DNA of 64,000 bases from JAASSS01 sp021767745 (GCA_034189165.1 JAXHVN010000034.1:1-64000); one strand, 5' to 3'. Counted from the stretch's first letter, positions 19,795 through 28,354 are shown. Made by a program: numbers and translations. The notes: a model not told the origin generated them from the letters alone.

Positions 19795-20625
19795 ATGGCA
19801 GTAAAGAAAGCCAAGCCGACGTCGCCTGGGCGGCGCTTTGTGATCCAGGGTGATCGCAAGGGGCTGCACAAGGGCGCGCCGCACAAGGCATTGATCGCCA
19901 AGCAGGCGAAGTCCGGGGGTCGCAACAGTGCGGGGCGGGTGACCGTTCGTCATCAGGGCGGCGGACACAAGCAGCGTTATCGCATCGTCGATTTCCGTCG
20001 AGACAAGGACGGGGTGCCGGGTCGTGTCGAGCGTATCGAGTACGATCCGAACCGCAGCGCGAATCTCGCGCTGGTGCTTTACGCTGACGGCGAGCGCCGG
20101 TATATTATCGCGCCCCGCGGATTGGAGAGCGGATCGCCGGTGGAATCCGGGCCGCAGGCCCCGATCCGTGCCGGCAGCGCATTGCCATTGCGCAACATTC
20201 CGGTCGGTACGCAGATTCACGCGGTGGAATTGCGTCCTGGTAAGGGCGCCCAGATCGCCCGCAGCGCGGGCTCGTATGCGCAGCTGGTAGCGCGAGAAGG
20301 GGCGTATGCGACGGTACGGCTGCGCAGCGGCGAGATGCGTCGTGTGCACCTGGACTGTCGTGCAACGGTCGGCGAGGTCGGCAACACGGAGCACAGCCTC
20401 GAAGCCCGTGGCAAGGCTGGTGCGTCACGTTGGCGCGGAGTCCGGCCCACAGTTCGTGGTGTGGCGATGAACCCGGTCGATCATCCGCACGGTGGCGGCG
20501 AGGGCCGTACCTCCGGCGGGCGGCATCCGGTGTCGCCGTGGGGTGTGCCCACCAAAGGTCACAAGACGCGCAGCAATAAGCGGACGGACGGCATGATCGT
20601 GCGTCGTCGCCGCAGTCGCAAGTAA
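19795..20625 (+). CDS. rplB: 50S ribosomal protein L2
   Basis: L2 is a core 23S rRNA-binding protein needed for subunit joining and peptidyl transfer. The 276-residue protein starts MAVKKAKPTSPGRRFV, and its C-terminal signature MNPVDHPHGGGEGRTSGG contains the conserved histidine region. It is slightly longer than the 273-residue E. coli protein. Confidence 0.98.
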   Translation: MAVKKAKPTSPGRRFVIQGDRKGLHKGAPHKALIAKQAKSGGRNSAGRVTVRHQGGGHKQRYRIVDFRRDKDGVPGRVERIEYDPNRSANLALVLYADGERRYIIAPRGLESGSPVESGPQAPIRAGSALPLRNIPVGTQIHAVELRPGKGAQIARSAGSYAQLVAREGAYATVRLRSGEMRRVHLDCRATVGEVGNTEHSLEARGKAGASRWRGVRPTVRGVAMNPVDHPHGGGEGRTSGGRHPVSPWGVPTKGHKTRSNKRTDGMIVRRRRSRK

Positions 20626-20646
20626 TCAAGGTTCAGGTAGCCCATC

Positions 20647-20919
20647 ATGCCTCGTTCGATCAAAAAGGGACCGTTCATCGACTCCCATCTCATGAAGAAG
20701 GTGGTCGAGACCCAGGCCTCGAGAACCAAGCGCCCGATCCGTACGTGGTCGCGCCGGTCCATGGTCTCCCCGGAGATGGTCGGCCTGACGATCGCGGTGC
20801 ATAACGGGCGTCAGCACGTGCCGGTGCTCATTTCCGAAAACATGGTCGGCCATAAGCTGGGCGAGTTCGCGCCGACACGCACGTTCCGCGGCCACGCTGC
20901 CGGGCGGAAGTCCCGCTAG
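20647..20919 (+). CDS. rpsS: 30S ribosomal protein S19
   Basis: S19 is in the 30S head, next to S13, and contacts the 50S subunit through bridges. The 90-residue protein starts MPRSIKKGPFIDSHLMKKV and contains VHNGRQHVPVLISENMVGHK and GEFAPTRTFRGHAAGRKSR. It is followed by AGGAGGG, which serves rplV 8 bases later. Confidence 0.97.
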   Translation: MPRSIKKGPFIDSHLMKKVVETQASRTKRPIRTWSRRSMVSPEMVGLTIAVHNGRQHVPVLISENMVGHKLGEFAPTRTFRGHAAGRKSR

Positions 20920-20927
20920 GAGGGCGT

Positions 20928-21266
20928 ATGGAAGCGAAAGCAACAAAGCGGTTCGCGCGCATCTCGGCGCAGAAATGCCGGCTGGTGGCGGATCAGGTTC
21001 GCGGGCTCCCCGTCGATCAGGCCCTGCAGGTCCTGGCGTATAGCCCGAAGAAAGCGGCGCACGAGATCCGCAAGGTGGTCGAGTCGGCCATCGCGAATGC
21101 GGAACACAACGAAGGTGCCGACATCGACGAGCTGCGGATCAGCGCCATCCAGGTGAACGAGGGACCGACGATGAAGCGGTTCCGGGCGCGCGCCAAGGGT
21201 CGCGGCAATCGAATTCTCAAGCGCACGAGCCACATCGTGGTGTCGGTCGCGGCGAGCGAGGGGTAG
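20928..21266 (+). CDS. rplV: 50S ribosomal protein L22
   Basis: L22 extends a beta-hairpin into the exit tunnel. The 112-residue protein starts MEAKATKRFARISAQKCRLVAD in the usual way and ends with the basic GRGNRILKRTSHIVVSVA hairpin region. rpsC follows after 5 bases. Confidence 0.97.
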   Translation: MEAKATKRFARISAQKCRLVADQVRGLPVDQALQVLAYSPKKAAHEIRKVVESAIANAEHNEGADIDELRISAIQVNEGPTMKRFRARAKGRGNRILKRTSHIVVSVAASEG

Positions 21267-21271
21267 GCAGA

Positions 21272-21943
21272 ATGGGTCAGAAGGCAAATCCCATCGGCAT
21301 GCGCCTGGGTATCGTGCGTGACTGGGTTTCGACCTGGTATGCGGACAACAAGGCGTTTTCCGGCTACCTGAACAATGACATCGCGGTACGCGAATTCATC
21401 AAGGGTCGGCTGAAGCATGCGTCGGTCAGCCGGGTGAAGATCGAGAGGCCCGCCCGCACGGCTCGGATCACGATCCACACCGCTCGTCCGGGCATCGTGA
21501 TCGGCAAGCGGGGCGAAGATATCGAACGTCTGCGGCGGGAGGTCGGCCAGATGACTGGTGTGCCGACGCAGATCAATGTCGAAGAGGTTCGCAAGCCGGA
21601 GCTGGATGCGCAGCTGGTGGCCGAAAGCGTCGCGCAGCAGCTCGAGAAGCGGATCATGTTCCGGCGGGCCATGAAGCGTGCGGTGGGCAATGCCATCCGC
21701 CTCGGCGCGCCGGGCATTCGCATCCAGGTAAGTGGTCGTCTGAACGGTGCTGAGATTGCGCGCACCGAATGGTACCGCGAGGGGCGGGTGCCACTGCACA
21801 CGCTGCGGGCGGATATCGATTATGGACTGGCGGAGGCGCGGACCACCTATGGGGTGATCGGCGTCAAGGTATGGGTCTTCAAGGGCGAGGTGCTCGACGC
21901 CGACCCGTTTGGCCTGTCCGCGCCGACCGAAAAGGCAAGTTAG
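21272..21943 (+). CDS. rpsC: 30S ribosomal protein S3
   Basis: S3 shapes the mRNA entry channel and helps mRNA unwinding. The 223-residue protein starts MGQKANPIGMRLGIVRDW and has the KH domain motif PGIVIGKRGEDIERLR and the C-terminal GRVPLHTLRADIDYG segment. The C-terminus is shorter than the 233 residues of E. coli. Confidence 0.97.
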   Translation: MGQKANPIGMRLGIVRDWVSTWYADNKAFSGYLNNDIAVREFIKGRLKHASVSRVKIERPARTARITIHTARPGIVIGKRGEDIERLRREVGQMTGVPTQINVEEVRKPELDAQLVAESVAQQLEKRIMFRRAMKRAVGNAIRLGAPGIRIQVSGRLNGAEIARTEWYREGRVPLHTLRADIDYGLAEARTTYGVIGVKVWVFKGEVLDADPFGLSAPTEKAS

Positions 21944-21952
21944 GGGCCGGCG

Positions 21953-22366
21953 ATGCTACAACCGAAGCGAACCAAGTTCCGCAAGCAGCAGAAGGGCCGC
22001 AATCGTGGCTTGGCCATTGCGGGTAGCCACGTCGATTTCGGCGTGTACGGCCTGAAGGCGATCGATCGTGGTCGCATTTCCTCCCGTCAGATCGAGGCCG
22101 CCCGGCGCGCCATCAACCGGCATATCAAGCGTGGCGGCAAGATCTGGATCCGGATTTTTCCGGACGTGCCGGTGACCAGCAAGCCGATCGAAGTGCGAAT
22201 GGGCAAGGGCAAGGGCAACGTCGACCACTGGGTCGCGAAGATCCAGCCTGGCCGTGTGCTGTATGAAATGGAGGGCGTGCCTGAGGACGTCGCCCGCGAG
22301 GCGTTTCGCCTGGCGTCGGCGAAGCTGCCGGTGCGTACGACCTTCGTGACCCGCAAGGTGTTGTGA
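21953..22366 (+). CDS. rplP: 50S ribosomal protein L16
   Basis: L16 organises the A-site tRNA pocket of the large subunit. The 137-residue protein starts MLQPKRTKFRKQQKGRNRG and has RIFPDVPVTSKPIEVRMGKG. Its stop TGA (22364-22366) overlaps the rpmC start by one base. Confidence 0.97.
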   Translation: MLQPKRTKFRKQQKGRNRGLAIAGSHVDFGVYGLKAIDRGRISSRQIEAARRAINRHIKRGGKIWIRIFPDVPVTSKPIEVRMGKGKGNVDHWVAKIQPGRVLYEMEGVPEDVAREAFRLASAKLPVRTTFVTRKVL

Positions 22367-22569
22367 TGAGTGTCGGCGATCTTCGAAGCAAGTCGGCTGC
22401 GGAGCTGAACGAGGCCCTGCTGGGCCTGCGGCGGGAGCAGTTCAACCTGCGTATGCAGCGGGCCACGGGCCAGCTTGCGCAGGTCCACCAGTTCGATGCG
22501 GTGCGGCGGCAGATCGCCCGAATCAAGACGGTGCTGAGTGAAAAGCGTCGTGAGGGCGAAGCGCAATGA
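22366..22569 (+). CDS. rpmC: 50S ribosomal protein L29
   Basis: L29 lies beside L23 at the tunnel exit. I start it at ATG 22366, sharing a base with the rplP stop, giving 67 residues (MSVGDLRSKSAAEL). The GTG just before it is also in frame. LREEQ-like LRREQFNLRMQRATGQL is the family core. The stop overlaps the rpsQ start by four bases. Confidence 0.95.
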   Translation: MSVGDLRSKSAAELNEALLGLRREQFNLRMQRATGQLAQVHQFDAVRRQIARIKTVLSEKRREGEAQ

Positions 22570-22838
22570 GCGATGAGAACGTGCTGCACACGACGGTCGG
22601 TCGGGTGGTCAGCGATGCGAACGACAAGACCATCACCGTGCTTGTCGAGCGTCAGGTGAAGCACCCGCTGTACGGCAAGTATATCCGCCGGCGGACCAAG
22701 CTGCGGGCGCACGACGAAGACAACACCGCGCGTGTGGGTGATCTGGTTCGCATCTCCCCAGCCCGGCCGACGTCAAAGACCAAGGCCTGGCGTCTGGTCG
22801 ACGTGGTGGCTGCTGGCAGCGAGGGTGAATCGGCATGA
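22566..22838 (+). CDS. rpsQ: 30S ribosomal protein S17
   Basis: S17 is a primary 16S rRNA-binding protein with an OB fold. The 90-residue protein contains GRVVSDANDKTITVLVERQV and HPLYGKYIRRRTKLRAHDE. It starts in an ATGA overlap with rpmC and its stop overlaps the rplN start in the same way. Confidence 0.97.
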   Translation: MSDENVLHTTVGRVVSDANDKTITVLVERQVKHPLYGKYIRRRTKLRAHDEDNTARVGDLVRISPARPTSKTKAWRLVDVVAAGSEGESA

Positions 22839-23203
22839 TTCAGATGCAGTCAGTCCTGGAGGCGGCGGATAACAGCGGTGCCAGAAAGGTCATGTGTATC
22901 AAGGTGCTGGGTGGCTCCAAGCGACGTTACGCCAATATCGGCGACGTGGTGAAGGTGACCGTCAAGGACGCGATCCCGCGGGGGCGCGTCAAGAAAGGCG
23001 AGGTGTACAACGCCGTGGTCGTGCGGACCAGCAAGGGTGTGCGCCGTCCGGATGGCTCGGTCATCCGTTTCGATGGCAACGCGGCCGTGCTGTTGAACAA
23101 CCAGCTGCAGCCGATTGGCACACGCATCTTCGGTCCGGTGACCCGGGAACTGCGCGGCGAGCGCTTCATGAAGATCATCTCGCTCGCGCCCGAAGTCCTT
23201 TAG
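22835..23203 (+). CDS. rplN: 50S ribosomal protein L14
   Basis: L14 forms an intersubunit bridge and is the docking site of the silencing factor RsfS, which is encoded at 52,371. The 122-residue protein starts MIQMQSVLEAADNSGARKVMC, has the conserved AIPRGRVKKGEVYNAVVVRT, and ends ERFMKIISLAPEVL. Confidence 0.97.
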   Translation: MIQMQSVLEAADNSGARKVMCIKVLGGSKRRYANIGDVVKVTVKDAIPRGRVKKGEVYNAVVVRTSKGVRRPDGSVIRFDGNAAVLLNNQLQPIGTRIFGPVTRELRGERFMKIISLAPEVL

Positions 23204-23212
23204 GAGATTGCC

Positions 23213-23530
23213 GTGCGCAAGTTGAAGCAAGGCGATGAAGTGATCGTCAATACCGGCAAGGACCGTGGACGGACGGGCACGGTGTTGAAGGTGCTCCCCG
23301 GCGACCGGGTGCTCGTGGAGGGCGTCAACGTCGTCAAGAAGCACGTTCGGCCGAACCCGAACGCAGGGGTCGCCGGCGGTATCGTCGAGCAGGAGCGGCC
23401 TATCCACCGCTCGAACGTGATGGTGTACAACCGCCAGCTCGGCAAGGGCGCGCGCGTCGGGATCCGCACCCTGGAGGACGGCCGAAAGGTTCGTTACTCG
23501 AAAGGTGACGGCGAAGTCATCGATCAGTGA
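23213..23530 (+). CDS. rplX: 50S ribosomal protein L24
   Basis: L24 is an assembly-initiator protein with a KOW fold at the tunnel exit. The 105-residue protein starts at GTG 23213, after TAGGAGAT. The N-terminal KOW motif reads GDEVIVNTGKDRGRTGTVLK, followed by VEGVNVVKKHVRPNP. Confidence 0.96.
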   Translation: MRKLKQGDEVIVNTGKDRGRTGTVLKVLPGDRVLVEGVNVVKKHVRPNPNAGVAGGIVEQERPIHRSNVMVYNRQLGKGARVGIRTLEDGRKVRYSKGDGEVIDQ

Positions 23531-23538
23531 GTCATTCC

Positions 23539-24078
23539 ATGACACGTCTGGAACAATTTTATCGAGACGAGATCGTGCCGCAGCTGGTGGCGGATTTCGG
23601 CTACAAGAACGTGATGCAGGTGCCGCGTCTCAGCAAGATCACGTTGAACATGGGCCTGGGCGAGGCGGTGGCGGATCGCAAGGTCGCCGACGTGGCAGCC
23701 GGCGAGATGGCGCTGATCGCCGGTCAAAAGCCGGTGATCACCAAGGCTCGCAAGTCGATCGCTGGCTTCAAGATTCGTGACGGCTGGCCGGTGGGCTGCA
23801 AGGTCACACTGCGGCGTCACCGCATGTACGAGTTTCTGGATCGGCTGGTGACCATCGCGCTGCCGCGCGTACGCGATTTTCGGGGCGTCTCCGGCAAGTC
23901 GTTCGATGGTCAGGGAAATTTCAGCTTCGGCATCACCGAGCAGATCATCTTTCCCGAGATCGAGTATGACAAGGTAGACCATCTCCGCGGGATGGATATC
24001 TGCCTGACGACGTCGGCGCAAACCGATGCGGAAGCACGGGCGTTGTTGCAGGGTTTCAAGTTTCCGTTGCGGGGCTGA
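23539..24078 (+). CDS. rplE: 50S ribosomal protein L5
   Basis: L5 binds 5S rRNA and contacts the P-site tRNA. I start it at ATG 23539 (MTRLEQFYRDEIVPQL), giving 179 residues, the same as E. coli. The in-frame GTG at 23527 overlaps the rplX stop and would add MSHS. The Shine-Dalgarno is weak, so it may depend on coupling with rplX. The motif ITLNMGLGEAVADRKV is conserved. Confidence 0.95.
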   Translation: MTRLEQFYRDEIVPQLVADFGYKNVMQVPRLSKITLNMGLGEAVADRKVADVAAGEMALIAGQKPVITKARKSIAGFKIRDGWPVGCKVTLRRHRMYEFLDRLVTIALPRVRDFRGVSGKSFDGQGNFSFGITEQIIFPEIEYDKVDHLRGMDICLTTSAQTDAEARALLQGFKFPLRG

Positions 24079-24081
24079 TCG

Positions 24082-24387
24082 ATGGCGAAGGCAAGCATGG
24101 TGGCGCGTGAGCGAAAGCGGGCGCGACTGGTTGAGAAATACGCCCGCAAGCGCGAAGCGCTCAAGCGGACCATCAACGATCCAAATGTGGGTCACGAGGA
24201 GCGGATGGCGGCGGTGGCGACGCTAGCGGAGCTGCCGCGCAACAGCAGCCGTACGCGCATCCGCAACCGCTGCGAGCAGACCGGTCGGCCGCATGGCTAC
24301 TATCGCAAGTTCGGCCTGGGGCGCAATCGCCTGCGGGAGGCAGCGATGAACGGCGAGGTTCCGGGCCTCCGCAAGGCGAGTTGGTAG
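24082..24387 (+). CDS. rpsN: 30S ribosomal protein S14
   Basis: S14 binds in the 30S head. The 101-residue protein is the long, zinc-independent (C-minus) type. It has one cysteine in RNRCEQTGRPHGYYRKFGL and lacks the two CxxC pairs of zinc-binding S14. It starts 3 bases after rplE. The zinc-containing L36 encoded nearby shows that the two proteins are not matched in zinc dependence. Confidence 0.97.
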   Translation: MAKASMVARERKRARLVEKYARKREALKRTINDPNVGHEERMAAVATLAELPRNSSRTRIRNRCEQTGRPHGYYRKFGLGRNRLREAAMNGEVPGLRKASW

Positions 24388-24395
24388 GTGACGCG

Positions 24396-24791
24396 ATGAG
24401 CATGACGGATCCAGTGGCGGACATGCTGACCCGCATCCGCAATGGGCAGGCGGCCCGCAAGGTGCAGGTTTCCATGCCTGCGGCCAAGCAGAAGCAGGCG
24501 ATTGCGAAGGTGCTCTACGAGCAGGGTTACATCGAGGACTACCAGGTCAACGAGCAGGACGGCCGTCCGACGCTCGTGGTAGGCCTGAAGTATTTCGAGG
24601 GTCGGCCCGTGATCGAAGGCATCGACCGGGTGAGCCGGCCGGGAAGGCGTGTCTTCCGGGGTGCCAAGGAGCTGCCGGAAGTGATCGGCGGCCTGGGCGT
24701 GGCGATCGTTTCCACCTCTCGCGGCATGCTCGCTGATCGTGACGCGCGTGTTCAGGGTGTCGGCGGCGAAGTCGTCTGCACGGTGTACTAG
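24396..24791 (+). CDS. rpsH: 30S ribosomal protein S8
   Basis: S8 is a primary 16S rRNA binder and, in E. coli, the repressor of the spc operon. I start it at ATG 24396 (MSMTDPVADMLTRIRNGQ), which matches the family N-terminus, giving 131 residues. An upstream in-frame start at 24381 would overlap rpsN. The C-terminal STSRGMLADRDAR motif is present. Confidence 0.96.
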   Translation: MSMTDPVADMLTRIRNGQAARKVQVSMPAAKQKQAIAKVLYEQGYIEDYQVNEQDGRPTLVVGLKYFEGRPVIEGIDRVSRPGRRVFRGAKELPEVIGGLGVAIVSTSRGMLADRDARVQGVGGEVVCTVY

Positions 24792-24799
24792 AGGGCGTT

Positions 24800-25336
24800 A
24801 TGTCTCGCATTTCGAAAGAGCCGGTGCTCATTCCGGCGGGCGTGGAAGTGTCGATCACCGACGCGGGCATTGCCGCCAAGGGCGTTGCAGGCCAAGTGTC
24901 GATGGCCTTGCACCCGTGGGTAAGTGTCGCGCGAGAGCAGGACGTGCTGCGATTCGCCTCCCGGCGCCCCGGTCACCAGCCAGCCACGGCCATGGCCGGC
25001 ACCATGCGGGCGTTGGCGGCCAACGTCGTGAAGGGTGCGAAAGACGGCTTTGAGCGCCGGCTGCAGCTGGTCGGTGTCGGCTATCGGGCGCAGGCGCAGG
25101 GTCGCACGGTCAATCTGACGCTGGGCTTCTCGCATCCGGTCAACTATGCCGTGCCCGAGGGCATCACGGTGGAGACGCCGTCGCCCACGGAGATCGTGGT
25201 CAAGGGTGCCGACAAGCAGCGCGTGGGCCAGGTGGCGGCGGAGCTGCGGGCCTATCGGCCGCCGGAGCCCTACAAGGGCAAGGGCGTTCGCTACGCCGAT
25301 GAGCGGGTCGTGCTCAAAGAAGCGAAGAAGAAGTAA
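24800..25336 (+). CDS. rplF: 50S ribosomal protein L6
   Basis: L6 lies by the sarcin-ricin loop at the factor-binding site. The 178-residue protein starts MSRISKEPVLIPAGVEV and has the C-terminal signature PPEPYKGKGVRYADERVVLKE. It follows rpsH by 8 bases. Confidence 0.97.
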   Translation: MSRISKEPVLIPAGVEVSITDAGIAAKGVAGQVSMALHPWVSVAREQDVLRFASRRPGHQPATAMAGTMRALAANVVKGAKDGFERRLQLVGVGYRAQAQGRTVNLTLGFSHPVNYAVPEGITVETPSPTEIVVKGADKQRVGQVAAELRAYRPPEPYKGKGVRYADERVVLKEAKKK

Positions 25337-25360
25337 CCGCGGGCAGCGTTGGGAAACATC

Positions 25361-25717
25361 ATGGACAAGAAAGCAAGCCGCATCCGGCGTGCCACGCGGA
25401 CGCGCAAGCATATTCGGCGGCTCGGCAGCATGCGCCTCTCCGTGCATCGTACGCCGCGCCACATCTATGCCCAGGTGCTGTCGGCGGATGGTAGCCAGAC
25501 ACTGGTCTCGGCCTCCACCCTTGATGGGGAAGTACGGGCGGCGCTGGCCGGCTCGACCGGAAATGCAGCGGCGGCGTCGATCGTCGGCCGCATCATCGCC
25601 GAGCGTGCGGCACAGGCGGGGATTGAATCTGTCGCCTTCGACCGTTCCGGTTTTCGGTACCACGGTCGGGTGCGGGCATTGGCGGACGCTGCGCGCGACG
25701 CCGGACTGAAGTTCTAG
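25361..25717 (+). CDS. rplR: 50S ribosomal protein L18
   Basis: L18 binds 5S rRNA together with L5. I start it at ATG 25361 (MDKKASRIRRATRTRKHI), giving 118 residues. A TTG at 25349 is in frame but adds residues absent from the family. The conserved SVHRTPRHIYAQVL and FDRSGFRYHGRVRALADAAR are present. Confidence 0.96.
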   Translation: MDKKASRIRRATRTRKHIRRLGSMRLSVHRTPRHIYAQVLSADGSQTLVSASTLDGEVRAALAGSTGNAAAASIVGRIIAERAAQAGIESVAFDRSGFRYHGRVRALADAARDAGLKF

Positions 25718-25729
25718 AGGCGGATCGGA

Positions 25730-26245
25730 ATGGCAGCGAGCAGCAATATTGGAGATGGGCTTCAGGAGAAGCTCATCGGTATCAATCGGGTGGCCAAGGT
25801 GGTCAAGGGCGGACGCCAGTTCGGCTTCACCGCACTCACGGTCGTGGGTGACGGCGAGGGCCGCGTCGGCTTTGGCTACGGCAAGGCCCGTGAGGTGCCG
25901 GTGGCCATCCAGAAGGCCATGGAGCGGGCGCGCAAGAACATGCGTCTGGTGCCCCTGCGCGGCGACACCATCCAGCATCCCGTGGACTGGTCGGTAGGCG
26001 CAACCAAGGTCTTCATGAAGCCGGCCGAGGAAGGTACGGGCATCATCGCCGGTGGCGCGATGCGCGCCGTATTCGAGGTGGCCGGCATCCAGAATGTTCG
26101 CGCCAAGAGCATCGGCTCGCGCAATCCGATCAACGTCGTCCGCGCCACCGTAGATGCGCTTTACGGCATGAAGTCACCCGAGTACGTCGCTGCCAAGCGA
26201 GGGCTGCCGGTGGATCAGCTGGGAGGTTCGGCAGATGGCCGATAA
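25730..26245 (+). CDS. rpsE: 30S ribosomal protein S5
   Basis: S5 shapes the mRNA entry site and affects accuracy. The 171-residue protein has the loop INRVAKVVKGGRQFGFTALTVVGD and the C-terminal GSRNPINVVRATVDAL. Its last 11 bases overlap the start of rpmD. Confidence 0.97.
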   Translation: MAASSNIGDGLQEKLIGINRVAKVVKGGRQFGFTALTVVGDGEGRVGFGYGKAREVPVAIQKAMERARKNMRLVPLRGDTIQHPVDWSVGATKVFMKPAEEGTGIIAGGAMRAVFEVAGIQNVRAKSIGSRNPINVVRATVDALYGMKSPEYVAAKRGLPVDQLGGSADGR

Positions 26246-26420
26246 ACAGCTTCAGGTGACGCTGGTCCGCAGCCTCGCAGGACGGGATCGCAAGCATCAG
26301 GCGTGCGTGCGCGGACTGGGTCTGCGGCGCCTGCACCAGACTGTGCAGGTCGCTGCGACCCCGGAGAACCGCGGCATGATCAACAAAGCCTATTACCTGC
26401 TGCAGGTCGAGGAGGCGTGA
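26235..26420 (+). CDS. rpmD: 50S ribosomal protein L30
   Basis: L30 is a small 23S rRNA-binding protein. The 61-residue protein reads MADKQLQVTLVRSLAGRDRK at the start and has VRGLGLRRLHQTVQV. Its start lies inside rpsE (11-base overlap) after GGGAGG, and its stop shares a base with the rplO start. Confidence 0.96.
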   Translation: MADKQLQVTLVRSLAGRDRKHQACVRGLGLRRLHQTVQVAATPENRGMINKAYYLLQVEEA

Positions 26421-26848
26421 TGGATCTCAACGGGATCGCTCCGGCCCCCGGGGCGCACAAGCCAAAGAAGCGACTGGGTCGTGGCATCGGTTCGGGTCTC
26501 GGCAAGACCGCTGGACGTGGCCACAAGGGCCAGAAGTCGCGCTCCGGCGGCCGAGTCCAGGTCGGTTTTGAAGGCGGCCAGATGCCGATGCACCGGCGGG
26601 TGCCGAAGCGGGGTTTCCGGAGTGCTGCGCGTCGTGCGGAAGTTCGGCTCAGCGAAATCGCCAAGCTGACGCAGCCGGAGATCACGCTCGAGGTGCTGCG
26701 TGCGGCGGGCGTCGTGCGGCGTGACGAGCAGGACGCGAAGGTCATTCTGTCCGGCACCATCGAGCGTGCCGTCACCGTGCGCGGCCTGCGGGTTACCGCG
26801 GGCGCGCGGGCGGCGATCGAGGCGGCGGGCGGCACCGTCACAGACTGA
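26420..26848 (+). CDS. rplO: 50S ribosomal protein L15
   Basis: L15 is a late-assembly large-subunit protein. I start it at ATG 26420 (MDLNGIAPAPGAHKPKKRLG), directly coupled to the rpmD stop and preceded by GAGGAGG, giving 142 residues. Upstream in-frame sequence overlaps rpmD entirely. The glycine/arginine signature GRGIGSGLGKTAGRGHKGQK is clear. Confidence 0.97.
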   Translation: MDLNGIAPAPGAHKPKKRLGRGIGSGLGKTAGRGHKGQKSRSGGRVQVGFEGGQMPMHRRVPKRGFRSAARRAEVRLSEIAKLTQPEITLEVLRAAGVVRRDEQDAKVILSGTIERAVTVRGLRVTAGARAAIEAAGGTVTD

Positions 26849-28179
26849 TGGCCCGATTGAACCCAGGCGCACAGGTCGGCCAGGCCGGTCTGCGGGAGCT
26901 ACGGCAGCGGCTGCTGTTTCTGGCGGGTGCGCTGCTGGTGTACCGTGCAGGCACCTTCGTGCCGGTGCCGGGCGTCAATCCGCAGGCGATGGCCGAGCTG
27001 TTCGAGCGAAGCTCCGGGACGATCCTGGACATGTTCAACATGTTCTCGGGCGGCGCGCTCGAGCGCCTCAGTCTGTTCGCGCTCGGCGTCATGCCCTACA
27101 TCTCGGCCTCGATCATCATGCAGTTGATGGGTTCGGTGGTGCCGGCGCTGGAGCAGCTGAAAAAAGAAGGCGAGGCGGGTCGACGCAAGATCACGCAGTA
27201 CACGCGCTACGGCACCGTTGCGCTGGCTGCCTTCCAGGCGGTCGGCGCCTCGATCGCGCTGCAGAATCAGGGCGTGAACGCGATCGCCGGCCCCGCGTTT
27301 GTGATAATCGCGGCGACCAGCCTGGTGACCGGGACGATGTTCTTGGTGTGGCTGGGCGAGCAGGTGACCGAGCGCGGGATCGGCAATGGCATCTCCATGC
27401 TGATCTTCGCCGGCATCATCGCCGGGCTGCCCGCCGCCTTGGGCGGCATCATGGAGCTCGTGCGCACCGGCCAGATGAACACGCTCGTGGCGATCCTGCT
27501 GTTGCTGCTGACGGTGGCGGTGGTCGCCTTCATCGTCTTCGTAGAGCGCGGCCAGCGCCGTATTCCGGTGCACTACGCCAAGCGGCAGCAGGGACGAAAG
27601 CTCTACGCGGCACAGAGCACGCATCTGCCGCTGAAGCTGAACATGTCCGGCGTGATTCCGCCGATTTTCGCCTCGAGCATCATCCTGTTCCCGGCAACGC
27701 TCGGTGGATGGCTCGGCAGTGTCGATGGCATGGGCTGGCTGCAGTGGATCGGTACGAGTCTGTCGCCGGGGCAACCGCTGTACGTGTTGTTCTACGGCGC
27801 CATGATCGTGTTCTTCTGCTTCTTTTATACGGCGCTGGTGTTCAATTCGCGAGAGACGGCGGACAACCTCAAGCGCTCTGGCGCCTTCATTCCCGGGATT
27901 CGGCCGGGAGCGCAGACGGCGCGGTACATCGATGGCGTCCTGACGCGTCTGACGGCGGCAGGCGCCATCTATCTGGCTGCCGTCTGCCTGTTGCCCGAGC
28001 TGCTGATTCTGAACTGGAGCGTGCCGTTCTATTTCGGCGGAACGTCCCTGCTCATCATCGTGGTGGTGGCGATGGATTTCATGGCGCAGGTGCAGGCGCA
28101 CCTGATGTCGCACCAATATGAAGGTTTGATGCGCAAGGCGAACCTGCGATCTCCAGGGCGCGCGGCGGTCAAGCGCTAG
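26848..28179 (+). CDS. secY: preprotein translocase subunit SecY
   Basis: SecY is the central channel of the SecYEG translocon in the inner membrane. The 443-residue protein has ten hydrophobic segments and the family signatures ALGVMPYISASIIMQLM and ERGIGNGISMLIFAGI. It starts in a one-base overlap with the rplO stop and is followed by rpmJ after 9 bases. Its partner SecE is encoded at 1,762. Confidence 0.98.
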   Translation: MARLNPGAQVGQAGLRELRQRLLFLAGALLVYRAGTFVPVPGVNPQAMAELFERSSGTILDMFNMFSGGALERLSLFALGVMPYISASIIMQLMGSVVPALEQLKKEGEAGRRKITQYTRYGTVALAAFQAVGASIALQNQGVNAIAGPAFVIIAATSLVTGTMFLVWLGEQVTERGIGNGISMLIFAGIIAGLPAALGGIMELVRTGQMNTLVAILLLLLTVAVVAFIVFVERGQRRIPVHYAKRQQGRKLYAAQSTHLPLKLNMSGVIPPIFASSIILFPATLGGWLGSVDGMGWLQWIGTSLSPGQPLYVLFYGAMIVFFCFFYTALVFNSRETADNLKRSGAFIPGIRPGAQTARYIDGVLTRLTAAGAIYLAAVCLLPELLILNWSVPFYFGGTSLLIIVVVAMDFMAQVQAHLMSHQYEGLMRKANLRSPGRAAVKR

Positions 28180-28188
28180 GAGAACGGA

Positions 28189-28302
28189 ATGAAAGTTCGA
28201 GCATCAGTGAAGCGGATTTGCCGAAACTGCAAGATCATTCGGCGCCATGGGCGCGTGCAGGTGATCTGCATCGACGGGCGGCACAAGCAGCGGCAGGGTT
28301 GA
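28189..28302 (+). CDS. rpmJ: 50S ribosomal protein L36 (zinc-binding form)
   Basis: A 37-residue protein at the conserved place between secY and rpsM. It begins MKVRASVKRICRNCKIIRR, with C11, C14, C27 and H32 forming the zinc-binding Cys-Cys-Cys-His set, and ends in RHKQRQG. The preceding TAGGAGA overlaps the secY stop and serves as Shine-Dalgarno. L36 stabilises 23S rRNA helices near the factor-binding site. Confidence 0.95.
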   Translation: MKVRASVKRICRNCKIIRRHGRVQVICIDGRHKQRQG

Positions 28303-28326
28303 GCTGCATTCCGCCTTCAGAAGGTT

Positions 28327-28354
28327 TTGATTCGTATTCGGAGCCGGCTATAAT
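28327..28354 (+). promoter_or_regulatory. sigma70-type promoter of the rpsM-rpoA-rplQ genes
   Basis: TTGATT (28327-28332, 4/6) with a 16-base spacer precedes a perfect TATAAT (28349-28354). The predicted start is near 28361, giving a leader of about 42 bases with a small hairpin (TGCCGC/GCGGCA, 28363-28378) and the Shine-Dalgarno AGGAGA. This gives the alpha genes, including rpoA, a source of transcripts independent of the S10-spc read-through. Confidence 0.78.
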
